From contig DBJE01000014.1 in assembly GCA_002297045.1 (NCBI GenBank), positions 1 to 45,927 of the forward strand: 45,927 nucleotides of DNA, in the 5' to 3' direction. The notes under the pieces are model-generated. The model was not told where the DNA came from. It saw nothing but the letters and a program-made list of their open reading frames with translations, and did not search any database. Shown here piece after piece: positions 35,405-43,657 of this stretch. How positions within the stretch are numbered: the first letter of the stretch is position 1; the number at the start of each line of letters is the position of its first letter. The DNA is from Caryophanales bacterium UBA784. Its GTDB lineage: Bacteria; Bacillota_I; Bacilli_A; RFN20; CAG-288. The position numbers were made by a program, and so were the translations under genes.

Positions 35405-36488
35405 TTATTTTGCTTCTGTATAAAAGCAATATTCAAGCTCCCCGTTTATTGTCACTTTCACATGAGCAATATATTCGGTATCCTTTTTCTTCTTGGACGA
35501 CTTGAAATCATGCGTGAAAATATTGTCGTCTCTCTTCCCAACGGTAATGTAACTTCCGTTTGTGCTCCGATCCAGGGTGAATTCAACTAAATCCTTACCT
35601 GTGAACTTACCTTCCCTTTCGAACCATGGCATCAGAAGTGCATCATTGTATTTCCAGATACACGTTACCCCTGCCGAAGAATAATTCTCCATGGAATCAA
35701 ACCCGAAGACTATCTGTTCCCCATCCGTGAACTTATCTTTGGATAGTTCTTCGGAGGAAATACCATTCTTGCTCCTATAGTACTTTGTTTCTGTGGTGCC
35801 AGCAGGTTTCCAGCCGAGAAAATGCTCAAAGCCAAATTCATCTAACACATAGTCGCCTTTATCAGAAAGATAGAGGACCCCTTTCGAAAAGCAATTCGCG
35901 ACATAATCCTCCGGCTTTGCCGGTACTGTATATAGTAATGTTGAGATATTGCCTTTTTTCTGGTACCCCCATAATCCAAATAGACTAACGGCACACCTCA
36001 ACCTCTTTTTGAATTTTATTCATAGACTCCTTGACTCCTTTTCGGCATATTCAACCGCATTAATGATCGTCGAATTGATTTTCAGTGCATAACCATGGGA
36101 ATCCGAATCATTGTTCAAGGTCACGATTCCACAAACTCCATTGAATGATTCGAAGGTATATTCGTTTTCAAACTAGAAATACAAAGTAATCCCCATTTTG
36201 ATTCATGATAATTTTAGAATTAGTGGATTCGGTAACATCTTTGTCCGTAAGCAAGAAACTTGACGAGGAACCTGTGGTATGCTTAATCCTCTTTGCGACA
36301 GATTGAAGTTCTTCTGAAGAGGCATTATCGGGATTCGCCTGACCAGTCTGCAAAGCCAGTCCGTGTTCTGAGTCATTCACTACTTCAGAATAAGAACACC
36401 GGTTCACACCTGTCGATTTCGTTGAAGGTATACTTATGCTTCCCTGAAACATTAGAGGAAAAAGAAGAAAACATAAAATTTTAGTCAT
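35405..36488 (-). pseudogene. Exported protein gene broken by frameshifts
   Basis: On the minus strand the first piece (36488-36168) starts with a signal peptide (MTKILCFLLFPLMFQGS), then a Ser-rich region, and ends at a TAG. The next 160 bases read well in another frame (ENEYTFESFNGVCGIV, NNDSDSHGYAL). The third piece (36001-35405) continues in a further frame with FGFEHFLGWKPAG and a Lys-rich C-terminus. The first two pieces share a NDSE/NDSD-HG-AL motif. The simplest reading is one exported protein of about 350 residues, now split in three. The family is unknown. Confidence 0.6.
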
Positions 36489-36589
36489 TCTTTTACCTCC
36501 TTATTACATTAAAAAATATATTCAATTTTAGAAGGAAAAGCAATTGTGTTGCTGGGTCTCCCTTGCAATATCATTGCTCTTTTGTATTG

Positions 36590-36720
36590 TTGTAGTTGCG
36601 AGACCAGTCATAGGGGAAAACTACTGTATCAACATGTCCCTGGCTACGAAACCCCATCAAAATAGCACAAAAGTATTCCGCATCTTTGAACCGGAAACAC
36701 TATTGCTTATCCTTCTTTCT
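36590..36720. mobile_element. Solo end of the IS1595/ISXO2-like element
   Basis: GAGACCAGTCATAGGGGAAA through AACACTATTGCTTATCCTT is a diverged copy of the element end at 160-275. No transposase coding sequence is attached. Confidence 0.6.
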
Positions 36721-36771
36721 TGATTTTCAGATACTTGTTTTACTGCTTAATAAGGTAACTATTCGGTAGCA

Positions 36772-37204
36772 TTAAGACATTTTCGTTTCGTTTGTTATTC
36801 TTTGAATAAATTCCTCTGGCGTATAGACAGGAATTGCCGTTTTCTGTAAACACATGCATTTCGGTTCACAATGCAATCTATCTTTGAACGTATGCCAGTT
36901 TCAATCCTTACGGCATCTTCAAAACCGAAGATCTTTGATGATATTGCCTTTTGGATATCAAGGACAGTTGTGTCTAATGCGGTGAATAGATTGCATAATG
37001 TTCTCAGGATTCTTCACGTTTCCTCATCCCTATGGGTTTGGCGATTGGCAAGGTAGTAAATGTCCATGGTTGCTATTGCACTAAGGAAGCCATCAAGTTT
37101 TAAATTTGAACAAAGAAGGAAAACTGTTTTCGCATCGGAAAAGAACGGCTGACTTTTTTTTGCCAGGCATCCACGATAACGCAGGTATCGATTATTGCCT
37201 TCAT
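36772..37204 (-). pseudogene. PIN-domain toxin, inactivated (VapC-like partner of the Phd antitoxin)
   Basis: ATG at 37204 overlaps the antitoxin stop by ATGA. The frame MKAIIDTCVIVDAWQKK is a PIN-domain start with the first catalytic Asp (D6). It breaks at a run of eight A (37154-37161). One more A would continue into QPFFSDAKTVFLLC, LDGFLSAIATMDIYYLA, a TGA replacing an Arg codon, then ILRTLCNLFTALDTTV and FEDAVRIETG with a late DCIVNRN motif. A further frameshift precedes IPVYTPEEF. It would have been an RNase; two frameshifts and one stop make it non-functional as read. Confidence 0.75.
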
Positions 37205-37416
37205 ATCTTGCTAAGTCTTTCTTTTTTTGCTTTCACTATAGTCTTATTGTCAGGAAGGATGCCAAATAATGATTCAGCCGTTTTTACCCGATCCTGGTTT
37301 GGATTTATAAGTTTGACAACTATTTTGCCATTGCGTGTGATGAAAATATCCGTTGTTTCTGCAAGCAAAAGGTATTTTCCAAGATTGTTTTTGAATTCTG
37401 TGGCGTTTATGAACAT
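37201..37416 (-). CDS. Phd/YefM-family antitoxin
   Basis: The start at 37416 has AAAGGAG 7 nt upstream and gives 71 residues. MFINATEFKNNLGKYLLLAE followed by IFITRNGKIVVKL is the canonical Phd/YefM DNA-binding N-terminus, with a C-terminal tail (LPDNKTIVKAKKERLSKI) that would wrap the toxin. It is intact although its toxin gene is broken. The longer frame start at 37473 lies in the operator and is rejected. It probably represses its own promoter. Confidence 0.87.
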   Translation of the reverse strand: MFINATEFKNNLGKYLLLAETTDIFITRNGKIVVKLINPNQDRVKTAESLFGILPDNKTIVKAKKERLSKI

Positions 37417-37457
37417 CGTGTTTCTCCTTTCCTGTTTTCGTTTTCGTTTTATAAAGT

Positions 37458-37508
37458 CGTCCGATTTACACAATGAAAACGTATGAAAATAGTGGACAAA
37501 CGTCCGAT
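37458..37508 (-). promoter_or_regulatory. Toxin-antitoxin operator with repeated ATCGGACG
   Basis: ATCGGACG on the minus strand occurs at 37458-37465 and 37501-37508, 43 bp apart (about four helical turns). GGACAAACGTCC forms a palindrome at 37492-37503. TTCATT and TTATAA with 17-bp spacing lie at the promoter-proximal copy. This is consistent with autorepression by the antitoxin. Confidence 0.5.
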
Positions 37509-37722
37509 TCGCTCTCGAAGGGAGGATAACCTAGCTTTATTAGGTCAACGTTAACCCAAAAGACGGCCGGCTCTTCTATTCCCTTCGATGAAAGGAAAGA
37601 TTGACTCAAAGAGGAGGTGGAAGAAACAATCTTCTTGAGTAAACCGCTCTAAGCTTTAGTTTGATTCCACTACAAATGTTCCTTGCTCTTTGTCAACGGC
37701 ATGGTCTGGTTTCTTAAGCCCA

Positions 37723-38058
37723 TTAACAAAGAACCGCAAATATTACGATGGTTGTGATGATTACTGCCACTATACAAATTACCCCGACCGCCAGGCTGAT
37801 TCGTCCGACCTTCTTTTCTTGCTCTCGTTTGATTTCAATATCGGCACTCTTCTTTTCGTATTCGTCTTGATAATACTTGGCTAAAGCGCCTAGCTTACTT
37901 TTTTCGTTTTCGGTTTGGGCATTTTCGGCAAGGATTTTGTATTCATCCGCTTTATGTCTCAAATCCTCCAGATCAGCATTTTCTTTATTCTTCTCTGCAT
38001 TCTTTTGGCTTGCGGCAATGCCTGCCAGCCAAATCCAATTCCAATCCCCATTGTCCAT
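37723..38058 (-). CDS. Small coiled-coil protein with C-terminal membrane anchor
   Basis: The 111-residue protein has a short Trp-rich N-terminus (MDNGDWNWIWLAG), a charged helical middle rich in Lys, Glu and Ala (about 17-85; likely coiled coil) and a C-terminal transmembrane helix (about 87-108). AGGAGG lies 7 nt upstream. I do not recognise the family. A truncated, stop-containing copy of the first 15 codons lies at 43105-43151, so this was once a repeated gene. The promoter at 38159 implies a leader of about 95 nt. Confidence 0.75.
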   Translation of the reverse strand: MDNGDWNWIWLAGIAASQKNAEKNKENADLEDLRHKADEYKILAENAQTENEKSKLGALAKYYQDEYEKKSADIEIKREQEKKVGRISLAVGVICIVAVIITTIVIFAVLC

Positions 38059-38158
38059 TTTTCATCCTCCTAAAGCTTTAGTAAGCCCAAAATTTATTTA
38101 CTATTTTAATGAAGAATTTTTGTTAAGGAAGTTGTTTTTTAGGCTTAATTACATCTAC

Positions 38159-38164
38159 ATTATA
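38159..38164 (-). promoter_or_regulatory. -10 of the coiled-coil protein gene
   Basis: A perfect TATAAT on the minus strand with a weak TTTTAA 17 bp upstream. The palindrome CTAAAGCTTTAG (about 38071-38082) overlaps the ribosome binding site. Confidence 0.4.
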
Positions 38165-38394
38165 ATACATTCAAATATTGTTTAAAACAGGAAACCACCA
38201 TCAAAGTTTTGAAACAGTTCTATTTTTAGAAACGAGGAAATGAAAACGTGCTTTTGGAAACAGGATTTTACCTTTTTATGTTTCGTCCTTGGAATTGAAG
38301 AGAAGAAAAATCCTAGTTTAGGAAAAGTGAAAATTTTCTCACTAAAGAGGCAGTAGGCGAAGCTGATAGGATAGACGGAGCAGAATTTTTCCTA
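38165..38394. other. Intergenic region
   Basis: No gene is supported. There is an imperfect repeat GATAGG...CCTATC near 38369-38397. Confidence 0.35.
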
Positions 38395-38760
38395 TCGGCA
38401 CTTTTATGTTTGTGTCGCTCAGCCATACTTTCCCTAAAAGCACCATGTTTTCGGAGATTTCAGGCATTTTCTGACTTATCCGTTTTCATAGCAATGCGGT
38501 CTGCCGTGACACATGCACCTTTTGTGCCGCCTATCTCATGGTCGTCCCATCCGAGAACTTGGATACAAGTGTCCGGATTTGCGATGGCTTTGGCCGCATG
38601 GACATTTGGCAAAAACCGATGTGACCTCTTCAAAAGGCCGAAGGCGTGTTCAATTAAAGATATACTGATGATCCTTTCCTGAACTTCACTGATGCAGCAT
38701 GGATACGATAATCTGTCAGGGGGAAGAGAACTATTTTTTATCCTTTTTTTATTTTCTGCA
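38395..38760 (-). mobile_element. IS1595/ISXO2-like remnant
   Basis: On the minus strand EHAFGLLKRS near 38650 aligns with EHVFDLGKRS of the copies at 1-134 and 31800. Further on, VSRQTALL-KRI and LLGKVWLSDTNIKVP match VSLQTALLWKRK and LSGDVWVDHTYINAP at 45400-45530. Stops and frameshifts occur throughout. The end near 38735 keeps a degenerate AACTATTTTTTATCC. Confidence 0.6.
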
Positions 38761-38869
38761 CTTTGCTGATGCAAAAAAAGTAACTATCTTTAACCTGTGT
38801 TGTTAAATCCAGTTGGTTGGAAATGATTCACCGATTCCGTAAAATTATAATCGCAAGGAGGTAAAAGAA

Positions 38870-39292
38870 ATGCAGCTGGCAGAAAACTTAAGAGTTCTTC
38901 GAACCAAGAGCGGTAGAACACTTGAGGAAGTGGCGAATATCCTTGATGTGTCTAGACAATCCGTGGCGAAATGGGAGAGGGATGTCTCTTATCCTGATAT
39001 TGATAAATGCTCCCGTTTAGCAAAACTCTACAATGTCTCTTTAGATGCTTTAGTCAATAAGCCAATCGACGAACTTTTAAAAGAATCCACTAAAGATGAT
39101 CGCTATATCTTTGGAGTGACGAAAGTCAGAGAAGATGGGACGATACTGCTTCCTAAGAATGCTATTGATATCCTAGAACTTAAAACTGATGATGCTTTAA
39201 TGGTCTTCGGTGATAAAAGACAAGGCCTGGCCATTATTAAATGCGGGGAGATCAAAGATTTCATAAGCGGTATAGAAAGCGAGGTTAAATAA
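38870..39292 (+). CDS. XRE-type regulator with AbrB-like C-terminal domain
   Basis: The 140-residue protein has an XRE helix-turn-helix (about 7-62: TLEEVANILDVSRQSVAKWE) and a C-terminal SpoVT/AbrB-like domain (about 83-125: KVREDGTILLPKNAIDILEL). Both are DNA-binding modules, and this combination is common in small Firmicutes regulators. AAGGAGG lies 8 nt upstream. It is 1 bp from the next gene, which it may control. Confidence 0.88.
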   Translation: MQLAENLRVLRTKSGRTLEEVANILDVSRQSVAKWERDVSYPDIDKCSRLAKLYNVSLDALVNKPIDELLKESTKDDRYIFGVTKVREDGTILLPKNAIDILELKTDDALMVFGDKRQGLAIIKCGEIKDFISGIESEVK

Positions 39293-39293
39293 T

Positions 39294-39470
39294 ATGGAAT
39301 TTGTAAGAATCGATTTTAAGAACAATCGTTTTGCCAATGCAGAGCTGACTAGTCATAGAGAAATTATTAATGACTATGCTTCTAAAGGGTATAAGTATTG
39401 CGGATTTGTTCCTGTTAAACTTGGCCCAAGCGGTAAGATTTTAGCAATTGACTTAGTGTTTTCGAAATAA
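39294..39470 (+). CDS. 58-residue DUF4177-like protein
   Basis: ATG at 39294 follows the XRE-AbrB stop by 1 bp and gives 58 residues with IINDYASKGYKYCGFVPV and a beta-strand end ILAIDLVFSK. This alpha/beta pattern (ENxxN-type start, helix, KGW/Y-like turn, strand) resembles small DUF4177 proteins. GAGG is a weak ribosome binding site; coupling to the upstream gene is likely. It may be the effector or co-regulator of the XRE-AbrB protein (inference). Confidence 0.7.
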   Translation: MEFVRIDFKNNRFANAELTSHREIINDYASKGYKYCGFVPVKLGPSGKILAIDLVFSK

Positions 39471-39514
39471 TCCTGAGCTGTAAAATGAAATAAGAATGGA
39501 AGAAGCGACGAATT

Positions 39515-39563
39515 AAATTTTCGTTGGAATTTCAGCAAATCTGTAAAAGTTCCAACGGAAAAT
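39515..39563. repeat. Dispersed inverted repeat, copy 2
   Basis: Arms TTTTCGTTGGAATTT and AAAAGTTCCAACGGAAAA match the copy at 32015-32062. It may act as a terminator for the two-gene unit upstream. Confidence 0.55.
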
Positions 39564-39753
39564 AGGTGTTCCGGCAGACCGGCTTTGTCTTGATAGGAAG
39601 ACAGAAAACTCCATTCTTAGGTTTTAGCACTATATATTTAGGATTTTGGATTCGGCCTAAAAAAGGCATGAAACCACTATCAACCGTTTGCACGAACTAT
39701 CGAAAACTCTCGTTCTTATAGGCAGGATGGTAATATTTTATCTTAAAGAATCG
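39564..39753. other. Intergenic region between convergent genes
   Basis: Nothing beyond the repeat is recognised. Confidence 0.35.
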
Positions 39754-41007
39754 TTACTTTGTTTCCTCTCTTTTCAGCCTATGAGGATAAAGTAGGTTCC
39801 TTGAGATTGCTGCTATCGGTGCAGTGAGAAGGATGGCAAGCACGGACACCGATAGGACAATCGTTCCTGCAGCAATGACACTTTTCGCATTTGCGGCTCC
39901 CGAGGCCAGAAGCTGGTTTCCAAGATCCAGTAATCCCCCGCCGATGGCGGCCTGTACTGTCGCTTTAGGGAGGTAGCTTAGGACAACGAATCCTCTTTCT
40001 TTCCTATTCAGTTTTGTTTTTACCAGACAGCCGGTAACGGCTAAGCTGCGGAAGGCAAGGGATATGAAAAGCAGGAGAAGAGCTGGCAGGAAGTATTTCC
40101 CTGCATATTCGACTTTTATTCCTGCCCCCACGAGGACAAAGAGGAAGATTTCAGCTAAGGACCATATTTCATTGAATTTGCTCTTTAGACTTAAGGATAC
40201 CTGTGCTCCTTTCCTATGGAGGACAATGGCACAGGTAAGGATGGAGAGAAGGGATGAATATCCAAAATAAGGGGAGAGGACGTCTTCTAGATAGGTGAGG
40301 CCGAAACAAAGGGAAAGAAGCAAAAGCAGTTTTAAAGTATCGTTCCTCTCTGTTCTTTCAAAGGCAAAGGCTAATAGCCTTCCAAGAAGGATTCCGGCTA
40401 ATACCCCGGTGACAATGGAAATAGGAATGTTCAGGAAGGTCCTTATTGACAGGCTTCCTCCCTTTTCCCTTGTGAGGAAGCACTGGTAGAAGACAATCCT
40501 GACAATATCATCGATGCTGCTTCCGGCAATGACGAGCTGGGGGATTCCCTCTGCGGTTCCGTATTTTTCATCCCTAAGCTTTGACCTCCTAGGGATGACA
40601 ACGGCAGGGGAAACGGCTCCCAAAACCGCTCCGAGGAGAAAGCTTTCCGTATAGCTTAGACCGAGAATCCTTTTCCCGAAGATGCCGACGGTTATCCTTT
40701 CCGTGCAGGCAGGTAGGAAGGACCTTAGAATAGCCGGCCGGCCCACTTTCTTTAAATCGGATAAATCCAGGGAAAGGCCCGCCTTAAGCAGAATAATGAT
40801 CAAGGCTACCTTCCGAATCGGGGAGGATAGATTCTTGATTCCGGAATCGAGGAAGGTGAAGGAAGAACCTATCTTCTCCTCTAAGAGGGATAGGAGGATA
40901 CCATAAAGAAGATACAGGACAAGGGGAGGGACATGGATCCTTTTTGCCAGTCTGTTTAGGATTACGCCGCCAAAGACAATGAGAAACAAAGTGAAGAAAA
41001 CCGTCAT
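39754..41007 (-). CDS. Cation/proton antiporter (CPA family), fluoride-riboswitch controlled
   Basis: The start at 41007 has AGGAGG 6 nt upstream and gives 417 residues with 11-12 transmembrane helices and the Na+/H+-exchanger pattern. Visible motifs are LKAGLSLDLSDL in helix 4, AVLGAVSPAVVIP, an IDDIVRI region where ion-binding Asp residues lie, and a late KATVQAAIGG. Members exchange Na+, K+ or other cations for H+. The leader carries a fluoride riboswitch with a terminator, so expression should rise when fluoride enters the cell. That suggests a role in pH/ion balance under fluoride stress. The longer frame starting at 41067 runs through the riboswitch and is rejected. Confidence 0.9.
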   Translation of the reverse strand: MTVFFTLFLIVFGGVILNRLAKRIHVPPLVLYLLYGILLSLLEEKIGSSFTFLDSGIKNLSSPIRKVALIIILLKAGLSLDLSDLKKVGRPAILRSFLPACTERITVGIFGKRILGLSYTESFLLGAVLGAVSPAVVIPRRSKLRDEKYGTAEGIPQLVIAGSSIDDIVRIVFYQCFLTREKGGSLSIRTFLNIPISIVTGVLAGILLGRLLAFAFERTERNDTLKLLLLLSLCFGLTYLEDVLSPYFGYSSLLSILTCAIVLHRKGAQVSLSLKSKFNEIWSLAEIFLFVLVGAGIKVEYAGKYFLPALLLLFISLAFRSLAVTGCLVKTKLNRKERGFVVLSYLPKATVQAAIGGGLLDLGNQLLASGAANAKSVIAAGTIVLSVSVLAILLTAPIAAISRNLLYPHRLKREETK

Positions 41008-41022
41008 CTTCCACCTCCTAAG

Positions 41023-41131
41023 AAAAAAGCTGATTTCCTCTATGCTGAAAATCAGCATAGACGTCATCAGCTTTCTGTTTCAAAGCGGTTTGATATAGGT
41101 TATCCCTATATCCGGAAGACATCATTTCCAA
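41023..41131 (-). promoter_or_regulatory. Fluoride (crcB) riboswitch with intrinsic terminator
   Basis: On the minus strand, reading from about 41131: GGAAATGATGTCTTCC, a small hairpin (GATAUAGG/CCTATATC), then AAACCGCTTT, a loop, and AAAGCTGATGACGTCTATG. The conserved aptamer features GGNRAUG, ACCGCU and AGCUGAUGANNNCUAYG are all there. GATGTC/GACGTC can form the pseudoknotted stem. The 3' part of the aptamer is also the left arm of a terminator: AAAGCTGAT...TCTATGCTGA / TCAGCATAGA...ATCAGCTTTTTT, ending just before AGGAGG. Fluoride binding should free the antiporter from termination. Confidence 0.85.
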
Positions 41132-41137
41132 GACAGA

Positions 41138-41189
41138 ATTATAGTCAGAAAAAGAAAAGAGTCAATCTCGCTTAGAAATTTTCTAAGCG
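41138..41189 (-). promoter_or_regulatory. Antiporter promoter with upstream perfect palindrome
   Basis: On the minus strand TTGACT (41160-41165) and TATAAT (41138-41143) are 16 bp apart. The predicted start is at the 5' edge of the riboswitch. CGCTTAGAA / TTCTAAGCG (41169-41177, 41181-41189; 9-bp arms, 3-nt spacer) lies just upstream of the -35 and may be an activator or repressor site. Confidence 0.75.
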
Positions 41190-41607
41190 GTTCCTTTAAA
41201 GACATATTCGAAGCGGATAATGCGTTAAGAAAGACATAGCCTAGTAGTCAGGTAGTGGACCCTATGCCGGACTTTGGATAAGGATAATCCCAGAAGAGGA
41301 AAAGGGACGGCCATCATCCATGACCGCCTTAGCCGATATAAAGGCGTGTTCGGCCGCTGCGGGAAGGAAACGGCAGGGAAGCAACGGCCTTGGAAGAGGT
41401 GACTTTGAGCATCTTAGCCATCTTTTCTCTAACGTCACGTGGTTTCTAAAGAGGTTTAGAGGATTCGCGAAGGAATGGCTGAGCCGGTCCTTTTCCGGCA
41501 TAGGATGGAGCATAAACCGAATCTGTTTGCAGGGGGAATCAAAGTAGTTTTTTGCCCCTGGCTAGGGAACAGGGATGTCAATGGTTAGCGAGGGTTGCCC
41601 CTGCGTA
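41190..41607. other. Intergenic region, unrecognised
   Basis: A plus-strand open frame (41320-41547) has a tract with FSNVTWFLKRFRGFAKEW but no ribosome binding site and no recognised family. It is probably element debris rather than a gene. Confidence 0.35.
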
Positions 41608-42735
41608 TTAAGTTCCCGACTTTAAGATATCGATATATCCCGAATATTCGAAAACCCGGTCCCGGGCCTTTGCCGTTATTTCGTTTAGTATGCCAGCTTC
41701 AACCATCTTTTTCACTGCACCGGATACGCCATTGTAGGACAAACCAAGTGCACTTGCGGCTCCACCGATAGAAATAATCGGATGCTGCTTGATATAATGG
41801 AAAACCCTTGAAACTGTTTTGGCTTTCCCGGCAAGTTTTTCTTCGTCCGACCGGATAAGCGAATTTATCTTTTCAATTGTTTTGATGCCGTCATCGCAGG
41901 TTTCGATAATCCCACGCAAAAAGAATTTGATCCACTGTTCGTAGTTGCCCTTAGCCCGGACTTCACTCATTCGGTCGTAGTACTCGACACGATTTGTTTT
42001 CAGATACAACGAGAGATACAAAACAGGGCGAGAAAGTATTCCATCGGCGAGTAGCATCAGCGTGATAAGCCTTCTTCCGATACGGCCGTTGCCATCCAAG
42101 AACGGATGAATGGTTTCAAATTGATAGTGAACTAACGCTGCTTTGAGTAGAACATTCCTATCGTAATTGTTTATGAACTTTTCAAGGTCGTTCATTGCAA
42201 TTTGCCTGTCTTCCACTGTCGGGGGAATGTATCTTGCAGTTTGCAAATTACTAGCTGACGATCCTATCCAGTTTTGACTGCGGCGGAATTCTCCGGGATT
42301 TTTTTCCTGACCGCGGACCCCTTGCCTTAAAACCTTATGAGTAGTGCACAAAAGACGGTTGCATAGAGGCAATTCTTTCCTTTTTTCGATAGCATAGTTG
42401 AGAGCATTTACATAATTGACCACGTCGTTTACTTCAAGATTCACTGCCAGGGAGACGTTAGGGTTTAAAACGTCTTCCAACGTTGCCTGTGTTCCTTCAA
42501 TCTGACTGCTGAGGAGTGCCTCTTTGCGGACGTATGCACCCAAAAACAGATTCCTATCGGGAATAAGCTCGGACGTCCTATCCAACTTCCCGAGAAAGTA
42601 ATTCGCTTTGGAAAGCAGTTTGACCATTTCCGCATCCATTTCTATTTCGGGGTACGGCGGCAACGGGTTAGGTTTATAGGCTTTGTAACCGGCTATGCCG
42701 TCAACCGCGGTAATAAATTGTCCTGCTCTATTCAT
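41608..42735 (-). CDS. Fic-family AMPylating protein with winged-helix C-terminus
   Basis: Two adjacent ATGs (42738, 42735) follow AAGGAG; 42735 has the better spacing (6 nt). The 375-residue protein has an N-terminal segment with the class II inhibitory motif SSQIEGT, a Fic domain with the intact HPFLDGNGRIGRR motif (about 211-223), and a C-terminal winged-helix (about 300-365). Fic enzymes transfer AMP to target proteins. Those of this architecture are often autoregulated and act on the cell's own targets. An inverted repeat over the -10 supports self-control. Surrounding debris suggests a mobile setting. Confidence 0.92.
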   Translation of the reverse strand: MNRAGQFITAVDGIAGYKAYKPNPLPPYPEIEMDAEMVKLLSKANYFLGKLDRTSELIPDRNLFLGAYVRKEALLSSQIEGTQATLEDVLNPNVSLAVNLEVNDVVNYVNALNYAIEKRKELPLCNRLLCTTHKVLRQGVRGQEKNPGEFRRSQNWIGSSASNLQTARYIPPTVEDRQIAMNDLEKFINNYDRNVLLKAALVHYQFETIHPFLDGNGRIGRRLITLMLLADGILSRPVLYLSLYLKTNRVEYYDRMSEVRAKGNYEQWIKFFLRGIIETCDDGIKTIEKINSLIRSDEEKLAGKAKTVSRVFHYIKQHPIISIGGAASALGLSYNGVSGAVKKMVEAGILNEITAKARDRVFEYSGYIDILKSGT

Positions 42736-42749
42736 CATGCACTCCTTGA

Positions 42750-42793
42750 AATAATTCTGAAATTATTCTAACTGTTATTTCACAAAAAGTAAA
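42750..42793 (-). promoter_or_regulatory. Promoter and operator of the Fic gene
   Basis: On the minus strand TTTACT (42788-42793) and TAGAAT (42765-42770) are 17 bp apart. The inverted repeat AATAATT-n4-AATTATT (42750-42756, 42761-42767) overlaps the -10, and TGAAATAAC occurs twice upstream. Confidence 0.6.
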
Positions 42794-42881
42794 GAATAAG
42801 AAATAGTGTTGGGAAAATATTACCCGTTATTTCATTTTCCATAAGCTTTTATTTTCGAAACCGAGAGGCTTTTTGTCTTTC

Positions 42882-43046
42882 TATGATTCGAACATCGACG
42901 AATGTCCCTTTTGCTGCAGCTATCCAATCCAGGACGGCCCTGTGAAGCCGGATAGACAAAGACGCTATTCTGGCAAGCACTGCTTCTATTCTTCGCGGGT
43001 CCCATCCATACTATCTTCTACTAGAAAAGGTTTGGGCTGGCACTAG
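42882..43046 (+). pseudogene. Transposase zinc-ribbon remnant (second IS type)
   Basis: The frame DECPFCCSYPIQDGPVK, RQRRYSGKHCFYSSR is a zinc ribbon homologous to the remnant at 30980, ending at TAG 43044-43046. There is no start codon in frame and no further transposase domain, so it is a fragment. Confidence 0.55.
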
Positions 43047-43104
43047 GTCAGACTGCCGATGGATGATTTCCCTTCGATACTACGATTAGGGAATCGGTAA
43101 GGCT

Positions 43105-43151
43105 TGCGGATGGCTGGCCAGCCAAATCAAACCCTAATCGCCGTCGTCCAT
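43105..43151 (-). pseudogene. Truncated copy of the coiled-coil protein gene
   Basis: ATG at 43151 opens MDDGD, a stop, then GLIWLA, matching MDNGDWNWIWLAG at 38058. The flanking plus-strand context also matches (CCAGCCAAATC...TCCAT). Only about 15 codons remain. Confidence 0.6.
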
Positions 43152-43657
43152 CTTTCATCCTTTTAAATTCAATAACCTCAAAACTTTTTTGAACATTGGA
43201 ATGAAGCCTGCTACCGGCAATGAGAACATTTCTCTTTGGTTATTTACATTAACATTAGAATTTTCTCAAGAACCATTTCAAACGGGATGTTTCAAGCCAT
43301 CAATGCAGGAAACGGTTTTCCTGTGAAGAATGGAGGAATTGAAAGCATCGTTTAGAAAGAAAAATCCGCCTCCGCCCTAAGGGCAACTGGCAAAGCGTCT
43401 CATTCCATTGATTTCCCTCAATCTGTACATTAAAGGAGAAGGCCACCATCCATACCGTAACCGAGGACCATTCTGAGACGGAAGTGGCTAAAGCGAGGGC
43501 AGCGACTTCATCTAATCAACCGGCTGGCTTTTCTGATTATATCGGATGAAGGGAAGAGATCCTCTCCTCTGCGAGGCTGCCTTTTCGTTTCAGTCCAAGA
43601 ACGGCATCGTATTTGGGATGTCCAAGGAAGACCACACGACTTCCGTTTCTCTGTCTT
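43152..43657. other. Intergenic region, about 500 bases
   Basis: No gene, RNA or recognised repeat could be supported. Short frames lack ribosome binding sites. Confidence 0.4.

Noticed and set aside
37543..37556. GGTCAACGTTAACC palindrome as an operator
   Set aside because: It lies more than 120 bp from the antitoxin start and beyond the repeated ATCGGACG sites; no clear target.
41320..41547. 75-codon frame upstream of the antiporter promoter
   Set aside because: It has no ribosome binding site and no homology I recognise, and lies in debris-like sequence.
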